A DNA stretch of 28,114 nucleotides. Source: CAYUET01 sp964443875 (GTDB lineage: Bacteria > Auribacterota > JAFGBW01). Positions 1-8,971 of the stretch are shown piece after piece (the first letter of the stretch is position 1; every line of letters begins with the position of its first letter). The position numbers and the translations under genes were made by a program. Under the pieces are notes generated by a model. It searched no databases, was not told the origin of the DNA, and saw nothing but the letters and a program-made list of their open reading frames with translations. Location of the stretch: positions 1 to 28,114 of the forward strand of contig CAYUET010000037.1 of the NCBI GenBank assembly GCA_964443875.1, written 5' to 3'.

Positions 1-2
1 CT

Positions 3-419
3 TTAACTTTCTTTATTTCTTTGTATTTTTTTAAAATTTTATCTTCTAAAACTTTCCCGGCATATAATGCCTCTGCTTCTTCCGGTTCGAATTTAGGTCC
101 CTCAAGCAAAGCGCTGACGGAAATAGTCGGTCGCCGGATAAAAATCCTACGGGAGGCTGATCCGGAAAATGCCTTTATCATTCCCGCAGATCTGGTGACG
201 GCTTCAGGAAGCGGGTTGGACCCCCATATCTCCATTGAGGCTGCAACCTATCAAATCCACCGGATTGCCCCATTAAGAGGAATTTCTGAAAAAAAATTAT
301 CGGAACTGATCCAACGTTTTACTGAACCACGGAAGTTCGGAATTTGGGGTCAACCCAGAGTTCATGTCCTTAAATTGAATAGGGCTCTCGATCATCTCCA
401 GATAAACCCTAATCAATAA
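3..419 (+). CDS. kdpC: Potassium-transporting ATPase KdpC subunit, 3' part
   Basis: KdpC is the small membrane-anchored subunit of the high-affinity K+ P-type ATPase KdpFABC and stabilises or assists the KdpB catalytic subunit. The frame is open at the left window edge, so the N-terminal membrane helix lies outside. Visible family signatures are AYNASASSGSNLGP, the DLVTASGSGLDPHIS segment, YQIHRIA and the C-terminal GQPRVHVLKLNRALD block, all in KdpC order. Roughly the last two thirds of a normal ~190-residue KdpC is present. kdpFAB should lie just upstream of the window. Oddity: where the family has YFxxRPS, this reads YFFKILS inside a very T-rich stretch at the edge. The sensor pair kdpDE follows on the same strand after 91 bases. 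Identification of the C-terminal part is secure; the first ~20 residues are doubtful. Confidence 0.9.
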   Translation, partial: LTFFISLYFFKILSSKTFPAYNASASSGSNLGPSSKALTEIVGRRIKILREADPENAFIIPADLVTASGSGLDPHISIEAATYQIHRIAPLRGISEKKLSELIQRFTEPRKFGIWGQPRVHVLKLNRALDHLQINPNQ

Positions 420-470
420 ACTTTAGTGATTTATTTTTAATAAAAGCTCATAATGAACAAGGTGTCATAA

Positions 471-490
471 ACAGGAATACTTTATCCTGT
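471..490. promoter_or_regulatory. Short dyad upstream of kdpD
   Basis: ACAGGA, eight bases, then TCCTGT form a 6-bp inverted repeat in the 91-base kdpC-kdpD gap, 20 bases before the kdpD start. The AT-rich surroundings could hold a promoter or an operator. Six-base arms are weak evidence, and no regulator can be assigned. Confidence 0.25.
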
Positions 491-510
491 ATAAAAAAGG
501 CGTATGAAGG

Positions 511-3183
511 ATGAAAAATAAAAGCCGTCCTGATCCGGATGAACTGCTCTCGCAGATTCAGAAGACAAAATCAAAAAGAGGAAAACTCAAAATTTTTTTC
601 GGCATGTCCGCCGGGGTCGGTAAAACCTACGCCATGCTTAAGGAAGCCAAAATACTGATCAACCGGGGTGAAAAAGTTGTCATCAGCTGGCTGCAATCCC
701 ATGGTCGAATTGAAACAGACAGCCTGGCCTCAGGAATTGAAACCCTTCCGCCTAAAACGATGGAATACAGGGGCATTCCCTTGTCTGAAATGGATCTGGA
801 TGCTCTCTTGAAAAAAAAACCCGCCTACGCCATGATCGACGAACTGGCGCATACGAATGCACCCGGAGTCAAGCATCCCAAACGCTATCAGGATGTCCTG
901 GATGTTCTGGAGGCAGGCATCAGCGTCTACACTACGGTCAATATCCAGCATCTGGAAAGTATCGCTGATCTGGTGGAAGAAATGACCGGAATCCGAATTA
1001 CCGAACGTATTCCGGATTCCATCTTTGATCAGGCGGATGATGTCCAGCTGGTGGACATTCCTCCTGAAGAGCTTATCACAAGGCTTGAAGAAGGTAAGGT
1101 CTACACAGGAGATAAATCCAGAGAAGCGCTGCTTCATTTCTTCAAAAAAGAAAACCTGGCCATGCTCCGGGAACTTTCTTTGCGTCACACGGCAAAACTT
1201 GCAAGCCACCAGCTGACCAATATCCTGCGCGGAGAATCGTATTCCCTGTCCATAGATCCAAATCAGCGAATCCTGGTTGCCATCAGTCCCAGTCCCAACA
1301 GCGAATACCTGATACGCTGGGCAAGAAGATTTGCCTACAATCTGAAGGCGGAATGGACCTGCATTCATATCGAGAGCGGACAGACTCTTTCAGATTCTGA
1401 GAAAGACGGCCTGGCCAGGAATATTACCCTGGCCAGAAATCTTGGAGCCTCTGTGGTGACTTTCAGAAACAAAGATGTGGATGAGGCTATCGTCCGGTAT
1501 GCGGCTCAAAACAGCATTTCCCTCATCATTATCGGTAAAAGCGGTATTGCAGCCGGAAGGATTCTGTTCATGAAAACAAGTCTTTCAGAGCGGATCATCC
1601 GCAAAGCCGGAAAGATTTCCGTCATCGCTGTCCAGGAAAAGGAAATCCCTCCGGGAATTGAAAAACGGATCCTTAAAAAATTCGAACATTCGCCCCGCTG
1701 GCAATATGGCCTGACCGCTTTATCACTGGCCTGTATCACGGCTTTCAATTACTGGATCACACCTTATACCGGATACATGTCGGCCTCTATTTTCTACCTC
1801 GGATTCATCAGCCTTGCCGCCCTGAAACTCGACCGTCTGCCTGTTCTTTTTTCAGCCTGTCTTTCCGCATTGCTCTGGAATTACATTTTCATTCCACCTC
1901 GTTTTACTTTTACAATTCACCGGGTGGAAGACCTTCTGATGTTCTTCCTTTTCTTTCTGATTGCTATCACCTCCGGATGGATGACGGCAAGAATGAAATC
2001 CAATGAAAAAATGCTGGAACGCAAGGAACAGAGCATGAGTCTGCTTCATGAGCTTTCATCCGCCATGGAAAGTGTCAACGGCGTCAGCAATGCCGTCCGG
2101 ACCGGAATGACTCACATCGCCAGGGCTTTCCGCTGTAGTGTTCTTATCTTTTTAAAAAAAGAAAACAGCACTGAGCTCTCCTTCTTTTCTGACCTTGATG
2201 ACTCCACCCCGCCGGATGAAAAAATCATCTCCGCCGCAAGCTATTGTTTTTCTTCCGGCCAGCCTACAGGACGCTTCACCACAACGCTGCCTTTGATTCC
2301 CTATCATTTTATTCCCATGGCTGCTCCCGGCGGTACCATAGGCGTCATCGGAATAAAAAGGAATAATGACACGGCATGGACTGAAGATGAGGAATCTTTT
2401 CTCCTCACCCTCAGCAGTACGGTATCCCTGGCTGTCGAGCGAGAAATCCTTGCAGAAAAGGATAAAATAAATATCGTGGTCAGGGAATCCGAACGCCTGA
2501 GCCGGATTCTTCTGCATTCTATTTCGCATGAACTCCGCACCCCTTTGTCTGTGATCCAGGGTTGCGCTTCCGCTCTGATTGATGCGGATACTGCCGATGA
2601 TCCCCGGGCAAGGGGACAGCTGATCGAGGAAATTCTTTCCGGAACAGAAAAACTCAACAGCATTGTTGAAAACCTCCTGTCCATGAACCGTCTTGAAACC
2701 GGATCATTGAAACTCAAAAACACAGAAGTCGATCCTGAAGAAATAATCTCCCTCGCCCTCAAGCAGTCCTGTAAAAAACTTGAAACCAGGCCTATCACAC
2801 GGATCATTCCTGAAAATCTTCCCTCGATTTTTTGCGATCCTCTTTTAATTATTCAGGTCTTATGCAATATCCTTGAAAACGCTGTTCAGTATTCCAATGA
2901 TAACAGCCCTCTTGAAGTCCGTATTGAAAAAATTGATAATGCCCTGAAATTTATAATTCTCGATACTGGAACGGGGGTGGAAGAGCAGGAGCTGCCCCAC
3001 TTATTTGAAAAGTTTTTCAGAGGGAAAAAAGCCAAAAAAGGAGGAACAGGTCTAGGGTTGTCCATCTGCAAAGGTATAATTGAAGCCCACGGGGGAACAA
3101 TAACCGCCAAAATCAGAAACCCTCAAGGTCTTTGCGTAGAATTTATTCTTCCCTTAATTCCACAAGGAACCCCTAACACATGA
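511..3183 (+). CDS. kdpD: Osmosensitive K+ channel sensor histidine kinase KdpD
   Basis: Inner-membrane sensor kinase that phosphorylates KdpE when K+ is scarce. At 890 residues it is close to the 894 of the E. coli protein. Order of parts: N-terminal KdpD domain (about 24-232) with a Walker A GMSAGVGKT at 31-39 and the DELAHTN motif; a universal-stress-protein-like domain (about 250-372); a hydrophobic block with four likely membrane helices (about 395-500, DUF4118); a GAF-like region (about 515-645); HisKA with SHELRTPLS, the phospho-acceptor being His673; and an ATPase domain with NILENAVQYS, DTGTG and GGTGLGLSI. Start: AAAAAGG lies ten bases before this ATG; an ATG seven bases upstream is out of frame and stops after five codons. 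The 3' end overlaps kdpE by four bases (ATGA), so the two are translationally coupled. Confidence 0.97.
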   Translation: MKNKSRPDPDELLSQIQKTKSKRGKLKIFFGMSAGVGKTYAMLKEAKILINRGEKVVISWLQSHGRIETDSLASGIETLPPKTMEYRGIPLSEMDLDALLKKKPAYAMIDELAHTNAPGVKHPKRYQDVLDVLEAGISVYTTVNIQHLESIADLVEEMTGIRITERIPDSIFDQADDVQLVDIPPEELITRLEEGKVYTGDKSREALLHFFKKENLAMLRELSLRHTAKLASHQLTNILRGESYSLSIDPNQRILVAISPSPNSEYLIRWARRFAYNLKAEWTCIHIESGQTLSDSEKDGLARNITLARNLGASVVTFRNKDVDEAIVRYAAQNSISLIIIGKSGIAAGRILFMKTSLSERIIRKAGKISVIAVQEKEIPPGIEKRILKKFEHSPRWQYGLTALSLACITAFNYWITPYTGYMSASIFYLGFISLAALKLDRLPVLFSACLSALLWNYIFIPPRFTFTIHRVEDLLMFFLFFLIAITSGWMTARMKSNEKMLERKEQSMSLLHELSSAMESVNGVSNAVRTGMTHIARAFRCSVLIFLKKENSTELSFFSDLDDSTPPDEKIISAASYCFSSGQPTGRFTTTLPLIPYHFIPMAAPGGTIGVIGIKRNNDTAWTEDEESFLLTLSSTVSLAVEREILAEKDKINIVVRESERLSRILLHSISHELRTPLSVIQGCASALIDADTADDPRARGQLIEEILSGTEKLNSIVENLLSMNRLETGSLKLKNTEVDPEEIISLALKQSCKKLETRPITRIIPENLPSIFCDPLLIIQVLCNILENAVQYSNDNSPLEVRIEKIDNALKFIILDTGTGVEEQELPHLFEKFFRGKKAKKGGTGLGLSICKGIIEAHGGTITAKIRNPQGLCVEFILPLIPQGTPNT

Positions 3184-3863
3184 AACGCGTACTCATCATT
3201 GACGACGAACTTCAGATCCGGAGGCTTCTGAAAATCAGCCTTGAAAAAAAAGACTATGATGTCTATGAGGCTGAAACAGGCCTGGAAGGATTGCAGAAAA
3301 TTCAAACCGTAAGGCCGGACATCCTTCTTCTTGATCTCAATCTTCCGGATAAGGACGGCCTTTCCATCCTTCAGGAAATCCGCGGATGGAGTTCGATCCC
3401 GGTGGTTATCCTCTCTGTCAGAAATTCAGAGGAGGACATCATTTCCCTTCTCAATGCCGGAGCGGATGATTATCTGATCAAGCCGTTTAATACAGGGGAA
3501 CTCATCGCCCGCATGAATGTCGCCCTCAGGCATCAGCGACCTAACCCCAAAGAAACGACATTTCAGACCGGGGCTCTCTTCATCAACTTCGAAAACCGTA
3601 TGGTCAAATGTGGGGAACATGAAATCAAACTGACTCCCACAGAATACTCTCTCTTAAACTTTCTTGCCCGGAATCCGGGAAGAATTGTGACCCAGGAACT
3701 CCTTTTAAAGGAATTATGGGGGCCTCTGGCTCTTGTTGAAACCGGAAGCCTTCGGGTTCACATTCTCTCCTTAAGAAAAAAAATCGAAAAAAATCCTTCA
3801 CACCCTGAATTACTTATCACCGAACCCGGCATCGGGTACCGGCTCGTCATCAAAACAACCTGA
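3180..3863 (+). CDS. kdpE: Two-component response regulator KdpE
   Basis: OmpR-family transcription factor that activates the kdpFABC operon after phosphorylation by KdpD. The receiver domain (1-115) has the acidic pair D8-D9, phospho-acceptor D52 in LLLDLNLPD and the conserved lysine in YLIKPF. The C-terminal winged helix (about 130-225) contains LTPTEYSLLNFLARNPGRIVT and ends in GIGYRL, typical of the family. Its 227 residues are the usual length. The start overlaps the kdpD stop in an ATGA. The next gene, a PTS IIA-like protein, begins 11 bases after the stop, so kdpD-kdpE-IIA probably form one transcript. Confidence 0.96.
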   Translation: MKRVLIIDDELQIRRLLKISLEKKDYDVYEAETGLEGLQKIQTVRPDILLLDLNLPDKDGLSILQEIRGWSSIPVVILSVRNSEEDIISLLNAGADDYLIKPFNTGELIARMNVALRHQRPNPKETTFQTGALFINFENRMVKCGEHEIKLTPTEYSLLNFLARNPGRIVTQELLLKELWGPLALVETGSLRVHILSLRKKIEKNPSHPELLITEPGIGYRLVIKTT

Positions 3864-3874
3864 AAGCACCCCCT

Positions 3875-4330
3875 ATGAATCTTTATGAAATATTTTCTCT
3901 GGACCGGATCAAACTTCATCTCCAATCCTCACACAAAGATGAGGTCTTTGAAGAGCTGACAAATTTTCTTGTAGAAAAAATTTCTTTTTTAAATTCTGAA
4001 GAAATCCTGACTGCCCTCAGAACCCGCGAACAAAAAATGACCACCGGCCTCAAAAACGGTATTGCCGTACCTCATGGGAGGACCTCATTAATCGAGGGGA
4101 TAACAGGAGTTCTGGGAATCTCAGATCAAGGAATCGATTATGACGCCCTGGATAAAAAATCCGTTCATTATGTTTTTTTATTTCTGAGTGATCCTTCCAC
4201 ACAGCAGGAACATCTGAGCCTCCTAAGTCAAATTGGAAGACTTGCGGAGGATAAACATCTTCTGTATCAATTTTCGACTGCTGAGACTCCTGAAAAAATC
4301 TATTCCCTTTTAAAGTCGTCTATTCTTTGA
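3875..4330 (+). CDS. ptsN: PTS EIIA type-2 (IIA-Ntr/fructose-like) domain protein
   Basis: Single-domain phosphocarrier protein of the PTS EIIA type-2 family (PtsN/FruA-IIA), 151 residues. The phospho-acceptor histidine is His67 in NGIAVPHGRT, followed by the usual FLFLSDP and EHLSLLSQIGRLAED segments. No membrane or sugar-specific IIB/IIC part is attached and none is nearby, which favours a regulatory IIA(Ntr) over a transport component. It starts 11 bases after kdpE with only a weak Shine-Dalgarno. In E. coli unphosphorylated PtsN binds KdpD and raises its kinase activity, so the position behind kdpDE suggests the same partner here; that link is inference. Its last 11 bases overlap the convergent malQ, and I see no terminator between them. 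The symbol is by similarity only. Confidence 0.85.
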   Translation: MNLYEIFSLDRIKLHLQSSHKDEVFEELTNFLVEKISFLNSEEILTALRTREQKMTTGLKNGIAVPHGRTSLIEGITGVLGISDQGIDYDALDKKSVHYVFLFLSDPSTQQEHLSLLSQIGRLAEDKHLLYQFSTAETPEKIYSLLKSSIL

Positions 4331-6368
4331 CTTTTTTCAATTCCCGGATCAAATGAACCGCTTTTTTGGCTGTCTCTGAAGAATTCCCGCCCCTGACCGC
4401 CTTAATCAGTTCATCGAGATCCGCATCTTTCGGCATCCGTGACATCCACTGTCCGGTCTGATTTCCGGGCTTATTAATGGCATAGTCATCACCGTTCAGA
4501 AAAATATCGGTCCACAATAAAACTTTAAGTCTGGCTTTGGATTCATAGAGAATGGACAATATTTGTTTTTGAAGGCGATACGTGATCTCCTGATGCTCTG
4601 AAGCTTTTTCTACATCTTTTCCAAAAAGATAATCCAGAAGCTTTTGTTTTTCTTCGAGGGGTTTAACCTTCCACCATCCTGCAAGGGTTTCTGAATCATG
4701 CAGAGCAAAGGTAATGAAAGAATCCTCCTGATGATTGGATTTGAAAAAAGGATTCCCCGGATCCTCCGGAGTCATCCCGTAAATCATGGGAATATAATTG
4801 ATCGCTTTAATGCGGGTCAGGGAATCAAAAATCCATTGGGGAACAACGCCTAAAGCTTCCATGATTAAAATCGATTTATGAGTTTCCGCCTGATTTAAAA
4901 ATTCCTTCATGAGCTTTTCGCCGGGAGCCTTTTTGAAAAAACAGGGTCTTATGGAGTCTGTTTCCTGGATTTCCCATTCTCCGGAAGGAAAAAGATACTG
5001 ACACATCCGGAAATGATCCTGGTAGCCCTGATCTTTGGAAATCTTCTGAAAATCCCATGAGGGCTTTCCTTCAAAAACAGACTTTTCAACACAGTACTGG
5101 CGCAGCCATTCCTTAACCGGGGATTTGTTTCCCGCTTCCCTGGCTATAAGAAGCATATTGTTTTCGCGGTGATTGAGTTCATCCTCATCGGAAAAATAAT
5201 CCTCAATGACGGAGGGAAAAAAATTTTTCCGCTTATGCTTCATGGCTCTCATGATAACCTTATAGGCTTTCCAGGCATAATCCCCAAGCCTCTCAGGATT
5301 CTCAATCCCCTCATCCCTGATTTCTTTTATTTTTTTCCATATGCCTAAGGCTTTCAGGGTTGCGGTATTTTCGGGATCCTCAAAATAAAGATAATAGCGG
5401 TAATACCCGAGTACATGATCCAGACGGATCACATTAAAAAGTTTTTGATTCCATTCCAGGCGCTCCTTAAGAAAAAGGAGAGTCTTTCTATGACTCCAGT
5501 CAAAGGCATAAAACTGCCAGTACTGCCCGAATTCCGAAAAAAAATCGGGAGGTACGCCCTGGGTAAAAGTTCTTTTATAATCCGGCCCCTTAAGGCCGAA
5601 GATCTCCGGCTCCATCCAGATATCCGCCCCATCTACAGCATAGGGAATGTCCCCCATAAGGGCCACTTTCTTTTCCTTTGCAAAAGTCTGGAGCTCATGC
5701 CACTGCTCCCAGAAAGACCACTGAAGAAAGATCTGGAAATCCAGCTCTTTTCTGAAATCTTTTTTCAGACCCTCCAGGGTTTTGGGTTCGCGGCTGCGGA
5801 TTTTATCCGGCCATGTCCGGAAGTCCCATCCGGTCGCAGGATTATCCTTCATCATTTTTTCTCTTAACAGAATATACAGCAGGTGGTCTTCAAGCCAGTC
5901 CTTTTGTTCGTTCTTAAAATCTGCCAGAGACTCTTTCAGAGCTTTGCAGATGTTTTTCTCAAATTCATTAAAAATCATCCTTAAAAGCATGGTCTTTGTT
6001 TCACGGACCTGGACATATTGAACCTTCATCTGATCTCTTAATTCATTGATTTTACCCCTGTTTTGATTCAGATAATTCGAAGCCTCCGGGCAGGGAATCT
6101 TTTGCAGAAGATGACGGATACTGATATAGAGGGTATTAAAGCAGCGGGAACTTAAAACAGAATAGGGGGATTCAAAGGCGGAGGAAAGAGTAATCGGCAG
6201 GATTTCCAGGAGATTCTGTCCAAGCGCATGAGTTAATTCCACGGCTTTAAAAAGGCTTCCGATATCCCCTATCCCGAGATCCTCTTTATCTCTGGCATAA
6301 AACAGGGGGAGAAAGGTTCCGTCTATGGATTCTTTGCCAAAAGATTCTTTTAAAAAGCTTTTCAGCAT
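4320..6368 (-). CDS. malQ: 4-alpha-glucanotransferase (amylomaltase, GH77)
   Basis: Cytoplasmic enzyme that moves alpha-1,4-glucan segments between maltodextrins, used in maltodextrin or glycogen turnover. GH77 signatures are present: PLFYARDKEDLGIGDIGSL near the N-terminus, GDIPYAVDGADIWMEPEIF, the nucleophile in IRLDHVLGYYR (Asp317), the acid/base in LIMEALGVVP (Glu504) and the third acidic residue in ALHDSETLAGWW (Asp558). The 682 residues fit the larger bacterial members. The start is supported by AAAGGAG eight bases upstream, located within the last codons of dnaA. The dnaA stop and this start are separated by one base (TGA-C-ATG), which implies co-transcription and probably coupled translation with the replication initiator, an unusual partner. 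No other glycogen genes are in the window. Confidence 0.95.
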   Translation of the reverse strand: MLKSFLKESFGKESIDGTFLPLFYARDKEDLGIGDIGSLFKAVELTHALGQNLLEILPITLSSAFESPYSVLSSRCFNTLYISIRHLLQKIPCPEASNYLNQNRGKINELRDQMKVQYVQVRETKTMLLRMIFNEFEKNICKALKESLADFKNEQKDWLEDHLLYILLREKMMKDNPATGWDFRTWPDKIRSREPKTLEGLKKDFRKELDFQIFLQWSFWEQWHELQTFAKEKKVALMGDIPYAVDGADIWMEPEIFGLKGPDYKRTFTQGVPPDFFSEFGQYWQFYAFDWSHRKTLLFLKERLEWNQKLFNVIRLDHVLGYYRYYLYFEDPENTATLKALGIWKKIKEIRDEGIENPERLGDYAWKAYKVIMRAMKHKRKNFFPSVIEDYFSDEDELNHRENNMLLIAREAGNKSPVKEWLRQYCVEKSVFEGKPSWDFQKISKDQGYQDHFRMCQYLFPSGEWEIQETDSIRPCFFKKAPGEKLMKEFLNQAETHKSILIMEALGVVPQWIFDSLTRIKAINYIPMIYGMTPEDPGNPFFKSNHQEDSFITFALHDSETLAGWWKVKPLEEKQKLLDYLFGKDVEKASEHQEITYRLQKQILSILYESKARLKVLLWTDIFLNGDDYAINKPGNQTGQWMSRMPKDADLDELIKAVRGGNSSETAKKAVHLIRELKKVKE

Positions 6369-6369
6369 G

Positions 6370-7722
6370 TCATTCTCCTTTAATAGCCTGAGTCAATGTC
6401 TCGATTTCGTCTTTCAGCTTTTTATCCCCTGTAAGCTGCTCATTGATTTTTTTACAGGCATGAAGCACTGTGGTGTGATCCCTTCCGCCAAAGGCCTGTC
6501 CTATTTCTGGCAGAGAAAGATCCGTCATGCTTCTTGCAAAGTACATGGCGATCTGCCTCGGAAAGGCGTAATTTTTAAGCCGTTTGGGGCCCTGCATCTG
6601 CAGCATGGTGATATTATAAAATTTTCCAACCTGCTGTAAAATATCTTCAATGGTAATCCTGCGTATTTTCTCGGTTTTAATCAGATCCTTCAAAACATCC
6701 CTTGCTAATTCGAGGGTTAAAGGCTTGCCGATCAGTTTGGAATAGGTATAAACTCGATTCAAAGCGCCTTCCATCTGTCTTACGTTCTGATCAAAATGCT
6801 CCGCTAAAAATTCCAGCACTTCCATGGGTACGCTTAAATGAGAGAGTTCACTTTTCCTCTTTAAAATGGAAACGCGTGTTTCAAAAGAAGGAGGCTGAAT
6901 ATCTGTCACAAGTCCCCATTCAAACCTGGACACCAGCCTTTCCTGAAGATGTGTCATCTCTTTGGGAGGGCAGTCACTGGTAAGGACAATCTGCTTATGA
7001 TCCTGATAAAGTTCATTAAAGGTATTGAAAAATTCTTCCTGGGTCTGTTCTTTTTTTGCCAGAAACTGAATATCATCGATCATGAGAATATCGACTTTTC
7101 TGAATTTCGCCCTGAATTTTTCCATCTTTCTGTTTGAAATCGCTTCTATCATAAGATTCGTGAAACCTTCGCAGGGAAGATAAATGATTTTCTTTTTATT
7201 ATTCTGCTGAAGAACTTCATGCCCAATGGCCTGCATGAGATGCGTTTTTCCCAGACCTGTTTTTCCATAGATAAAAAGGGGATTATAAGTTGAACCCAGA
7301 GCATTCACAACCGCCTTGGCGGCGGCGGCGGCAAGCTGGCTGTTCTTACCCACTACAAAGGTATCAAAATTAAATTTGGGACTCAGCTTCAGTTCATGAG
7401 ACGAAGGATTTACTTCCAGATAACTGCTGTTGTTATTCTTATACTCCTTGGGTTCCGTTTTTTTTGGTGCCTCCTGCTTTTTTTGCTCAGGTTTTTCCCA
7501 TTTGAATTTCAAATTGTAATTCATCATGGACATTTCATTCATCACTTTTTTTATCTGATCTGAAAACCTGTGCTGAATCATATTTTTGGTAAATTCAGAG
7601 GTGGAGATAAAGGTAAGTGTATTTTCTTTATTCTCCATTTTCAGATTACTAAACCAGCTGTTGTAGGTATTCGGATCATTCAATTCCTGAAGCCTGGATT
7701 TTACTTTTTCACATATTTCCAT
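6370..7722 (-). CDS. dnaA: Chromosomal replication initiator protein DnaA
   Basis: Binds DnaA boxes at oriC, oligomerises with ATP and opens the duplex. All four domains are visible in 450 residues: domain I (about 1-72, interaction), a short charged linker (about 73-112), the AAA+ domain III with Walker A YGKTGLGKT (ending at T160) and Walker B LMIDDIQFL (D216-D217), and the DNA-binding domain IV with GGRDHTTVLHAC (412-423). It is transcribed away from the box-rich region on its 5' side. The start codon has no strong Shine-Dalgarno; the leader is very AT-rich. malQ follows after one base. Neither dnaN nor recF is next to it, so the classic dnaA-dnaN-recF order is absent. Confidence 0.98.
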   Translation of the reverse strand: MEICEKVKSRLQELNDPNTYNSWFSNLKMENKENTLTFISTSEFTKNMIQHRFSDQIKKVMNEMSMMNYNLKFKWEKPEQKKQEAPKKTEPKEYKNNNSSYLEVNPSSHELKLSPKFNFDTFVVGKNSQLAAAAAKAVVNALGSTYNPLFIYGKTGLGKTHLMQAIGHEVLQQNNKKKIIYLPCEGFTNLMIEAISNRKMEKFRAKFRKVDILMIDDIQFLAKKEQTQEEFFNTFNELYQDHKQIVLTSDCPPKEMTHLQERLVSRFEWGLVTDIQPPSFETRVSILKRKSELSHLSVPMEVLEFLAEHFDQNVRQMEGALNRVYTYSKLIGKPLTLELARDVLKDLIKTEKIRRITIEDILQQVGKFYNITMLQMQGPKRLKNYAFPRQIAMYFARSMTDLSLPEIGQAFGGRDHTTVLHACKKINEQLTGDKKLKDEIETLTQAIKGE

Positions 7723-8391
7723 GAATCTGCACTTTTTTTAGATATTTAATTTATTATTAAGGCATGAACTAAACACCAATTATTTTACCATCACAAGAAA
7801 AAAAAAAAATAGTTCGATATTTTTCATATCTTTTTATATCTTAATGATTTAAGATTCTTACAAAAGTATGACTATTTATTACTTTTTTAATTCTTTTTCT
7901 CTGATTTTTTTTAATTAAATTTTAAAAATTTTTTTATTCACATATTGAGTTTCCCATAACCTGCCTGATTTTAAGGGCTAAGCCTTTTTTTTAATATTTA
8001 TCAACATTTCTTCCACAATTTATCCACAACCCTTGCCTTTCTCATTTCTCTTCCTTTGGGCCAGAATGGCGGATTCTATAAAAAAAAAATAAATCTCCTT
8101 AATTTTCTCTTTTTTTTACCTGTGTTCTCTTGTGGATATCTCTCTTGTTTATGCACACTTTTATTTTAAAAAATGTTTGAATTTTTATCTTTCTGTGAAT
8201 ATCTTTTTTTTCACCACTTTTTATCCACAACTTTTAAACATCTTTTTTTTTATTTAATCTTTTCTTTTTAAACGATTTACCCTGTTATTAACAAATTTTG
8301 TTGTGCCTACTGATATAACTACTGTTTATATATAATAAAATATTAATAATCTTAGTTTGAATAACCCTTCAAATTATTTTAAAATAACTTC
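7723..8391. other. Origin of replication, left DnaA-box block
   Basis: A 669-base gene-free, highly AT-rich region next to dnaA. Exact TTATNCACA boxes lie at 7934-7942 (TTATTCACA), 8020-8028 (TTATCCACA), 8149-8157 (TTATGCACA) and 8221-8229 (TTATCCACA). One-mismatch boxes lie at 7998-8006 and 8285-8293 on the + strand and at 8131-8139 and 8194-8202 on the - strand. The stretch 8320-8360 is almost pure A/T and could be an unwinding element. The region also separates divergent genes and so must hold the promoters of dnaA (-) and the first prepilin gene (+). The right-hand box cluster is past the two prepilin genes. Confidence 0.85.
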
Positions 8392-8970
8392 ATGAATAAA
8401 ATAAGAGCTTTTACCCTTATTGAAATATCAGCGGTTATTGTTATTCTTCTTTTACTTATCAGTCTGTCTATTCCTTTATTAAACAAGGGAAGCTCACAGC
8501 ATGAAGTAAAATTAATTACTCAATCTGTACAAAGCCTTTTGTCTTTATGCAGCTCACTGGCTAAATCCGCTGGTAAAGTTTACATGGCCGACATGGATTT
8601 GTCTTTTTCTTCTTTTATTAAGGATCCCTCCGTATCCTCAACAGACACATCTTATCATACATCATACCAGCTTTATCGTTTCAGCCTCATGAGAATTTAT
8701 TCCTGTCAATATAATGAAACAAAGGCAGCACTGGATTTTTCTTTTGAAAGAGATTCAGTAAGCATTCCCGTATCCATGGGAGGTTATATTAGCCTTAAAA
8801 TAAATCAAATTACCCCCCAAAGTGATCATATTTATTTTAAACCAGATGGATCCATAGCATGTGATACGACAAAAATATTGTTCTGTTCTCCCAACCATAT
8901 TAATCAATACCATGTTCTCGATGTGAATAAAACTACGGGTACTTTTACTCCGCGAAGCTTTAAGGATTAA
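8392..8970 (+). CDS. Type IV prepilin-like / pseudopilin protein
   Basis: Secreted or pilus-associated protein with a class III (prepilin peptidase) signal: a six-residue leader MNKIRA, then FTLIEISAVIVILLLLIS with Glu at +5 and a ~20-residue hydrophobic helix. The residue before the cleavage site is Ala rather than the usual Gly, which prepilin peptidases sometimes accept. The remaining ~160 residues of the globular part are not recognisable; overall it resembles a GspH/FimT-type minor pseudopilin. There is no clear Shine-Dalgarno before the ATG. It ends one base before the next prepilin gene, so the two are co-transcribed. It sits inside the origin region, between two DnaA-box clusters, with no assembly ATPase, platform or secretin gene in the window. 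Confidence 0.8.
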   Translation: MNKIRAFTLIEISAVIVILLLLISLSIPLLNKGSSQHEVKLITQSVQSLLSLCSSLAKSAGKVYMADMDLSFSSFIKDPSVSSTDTSYHTSYQLYRFSLMRIYSCQYNETKAALDFSFERDSVSIPVSMGGYISLKINQITPQSDHIYFKPDGSIACDTTKILFCSPNHINQYHVLDVNKTTGTFTPRSFKD

Positions 8971-8971
8971 A

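Noticed and set aside
730..1368. 212-codon open frame on the - strand inside kdpD
   Set aside because: It lies wholly within a well-supported kinase gene, has no recognisable domain and is a codon-bias shadow. The same applies to 22186-22920 (-), 5415-5867 (+), 11569-12138 (+) and 13166-13537 (+).
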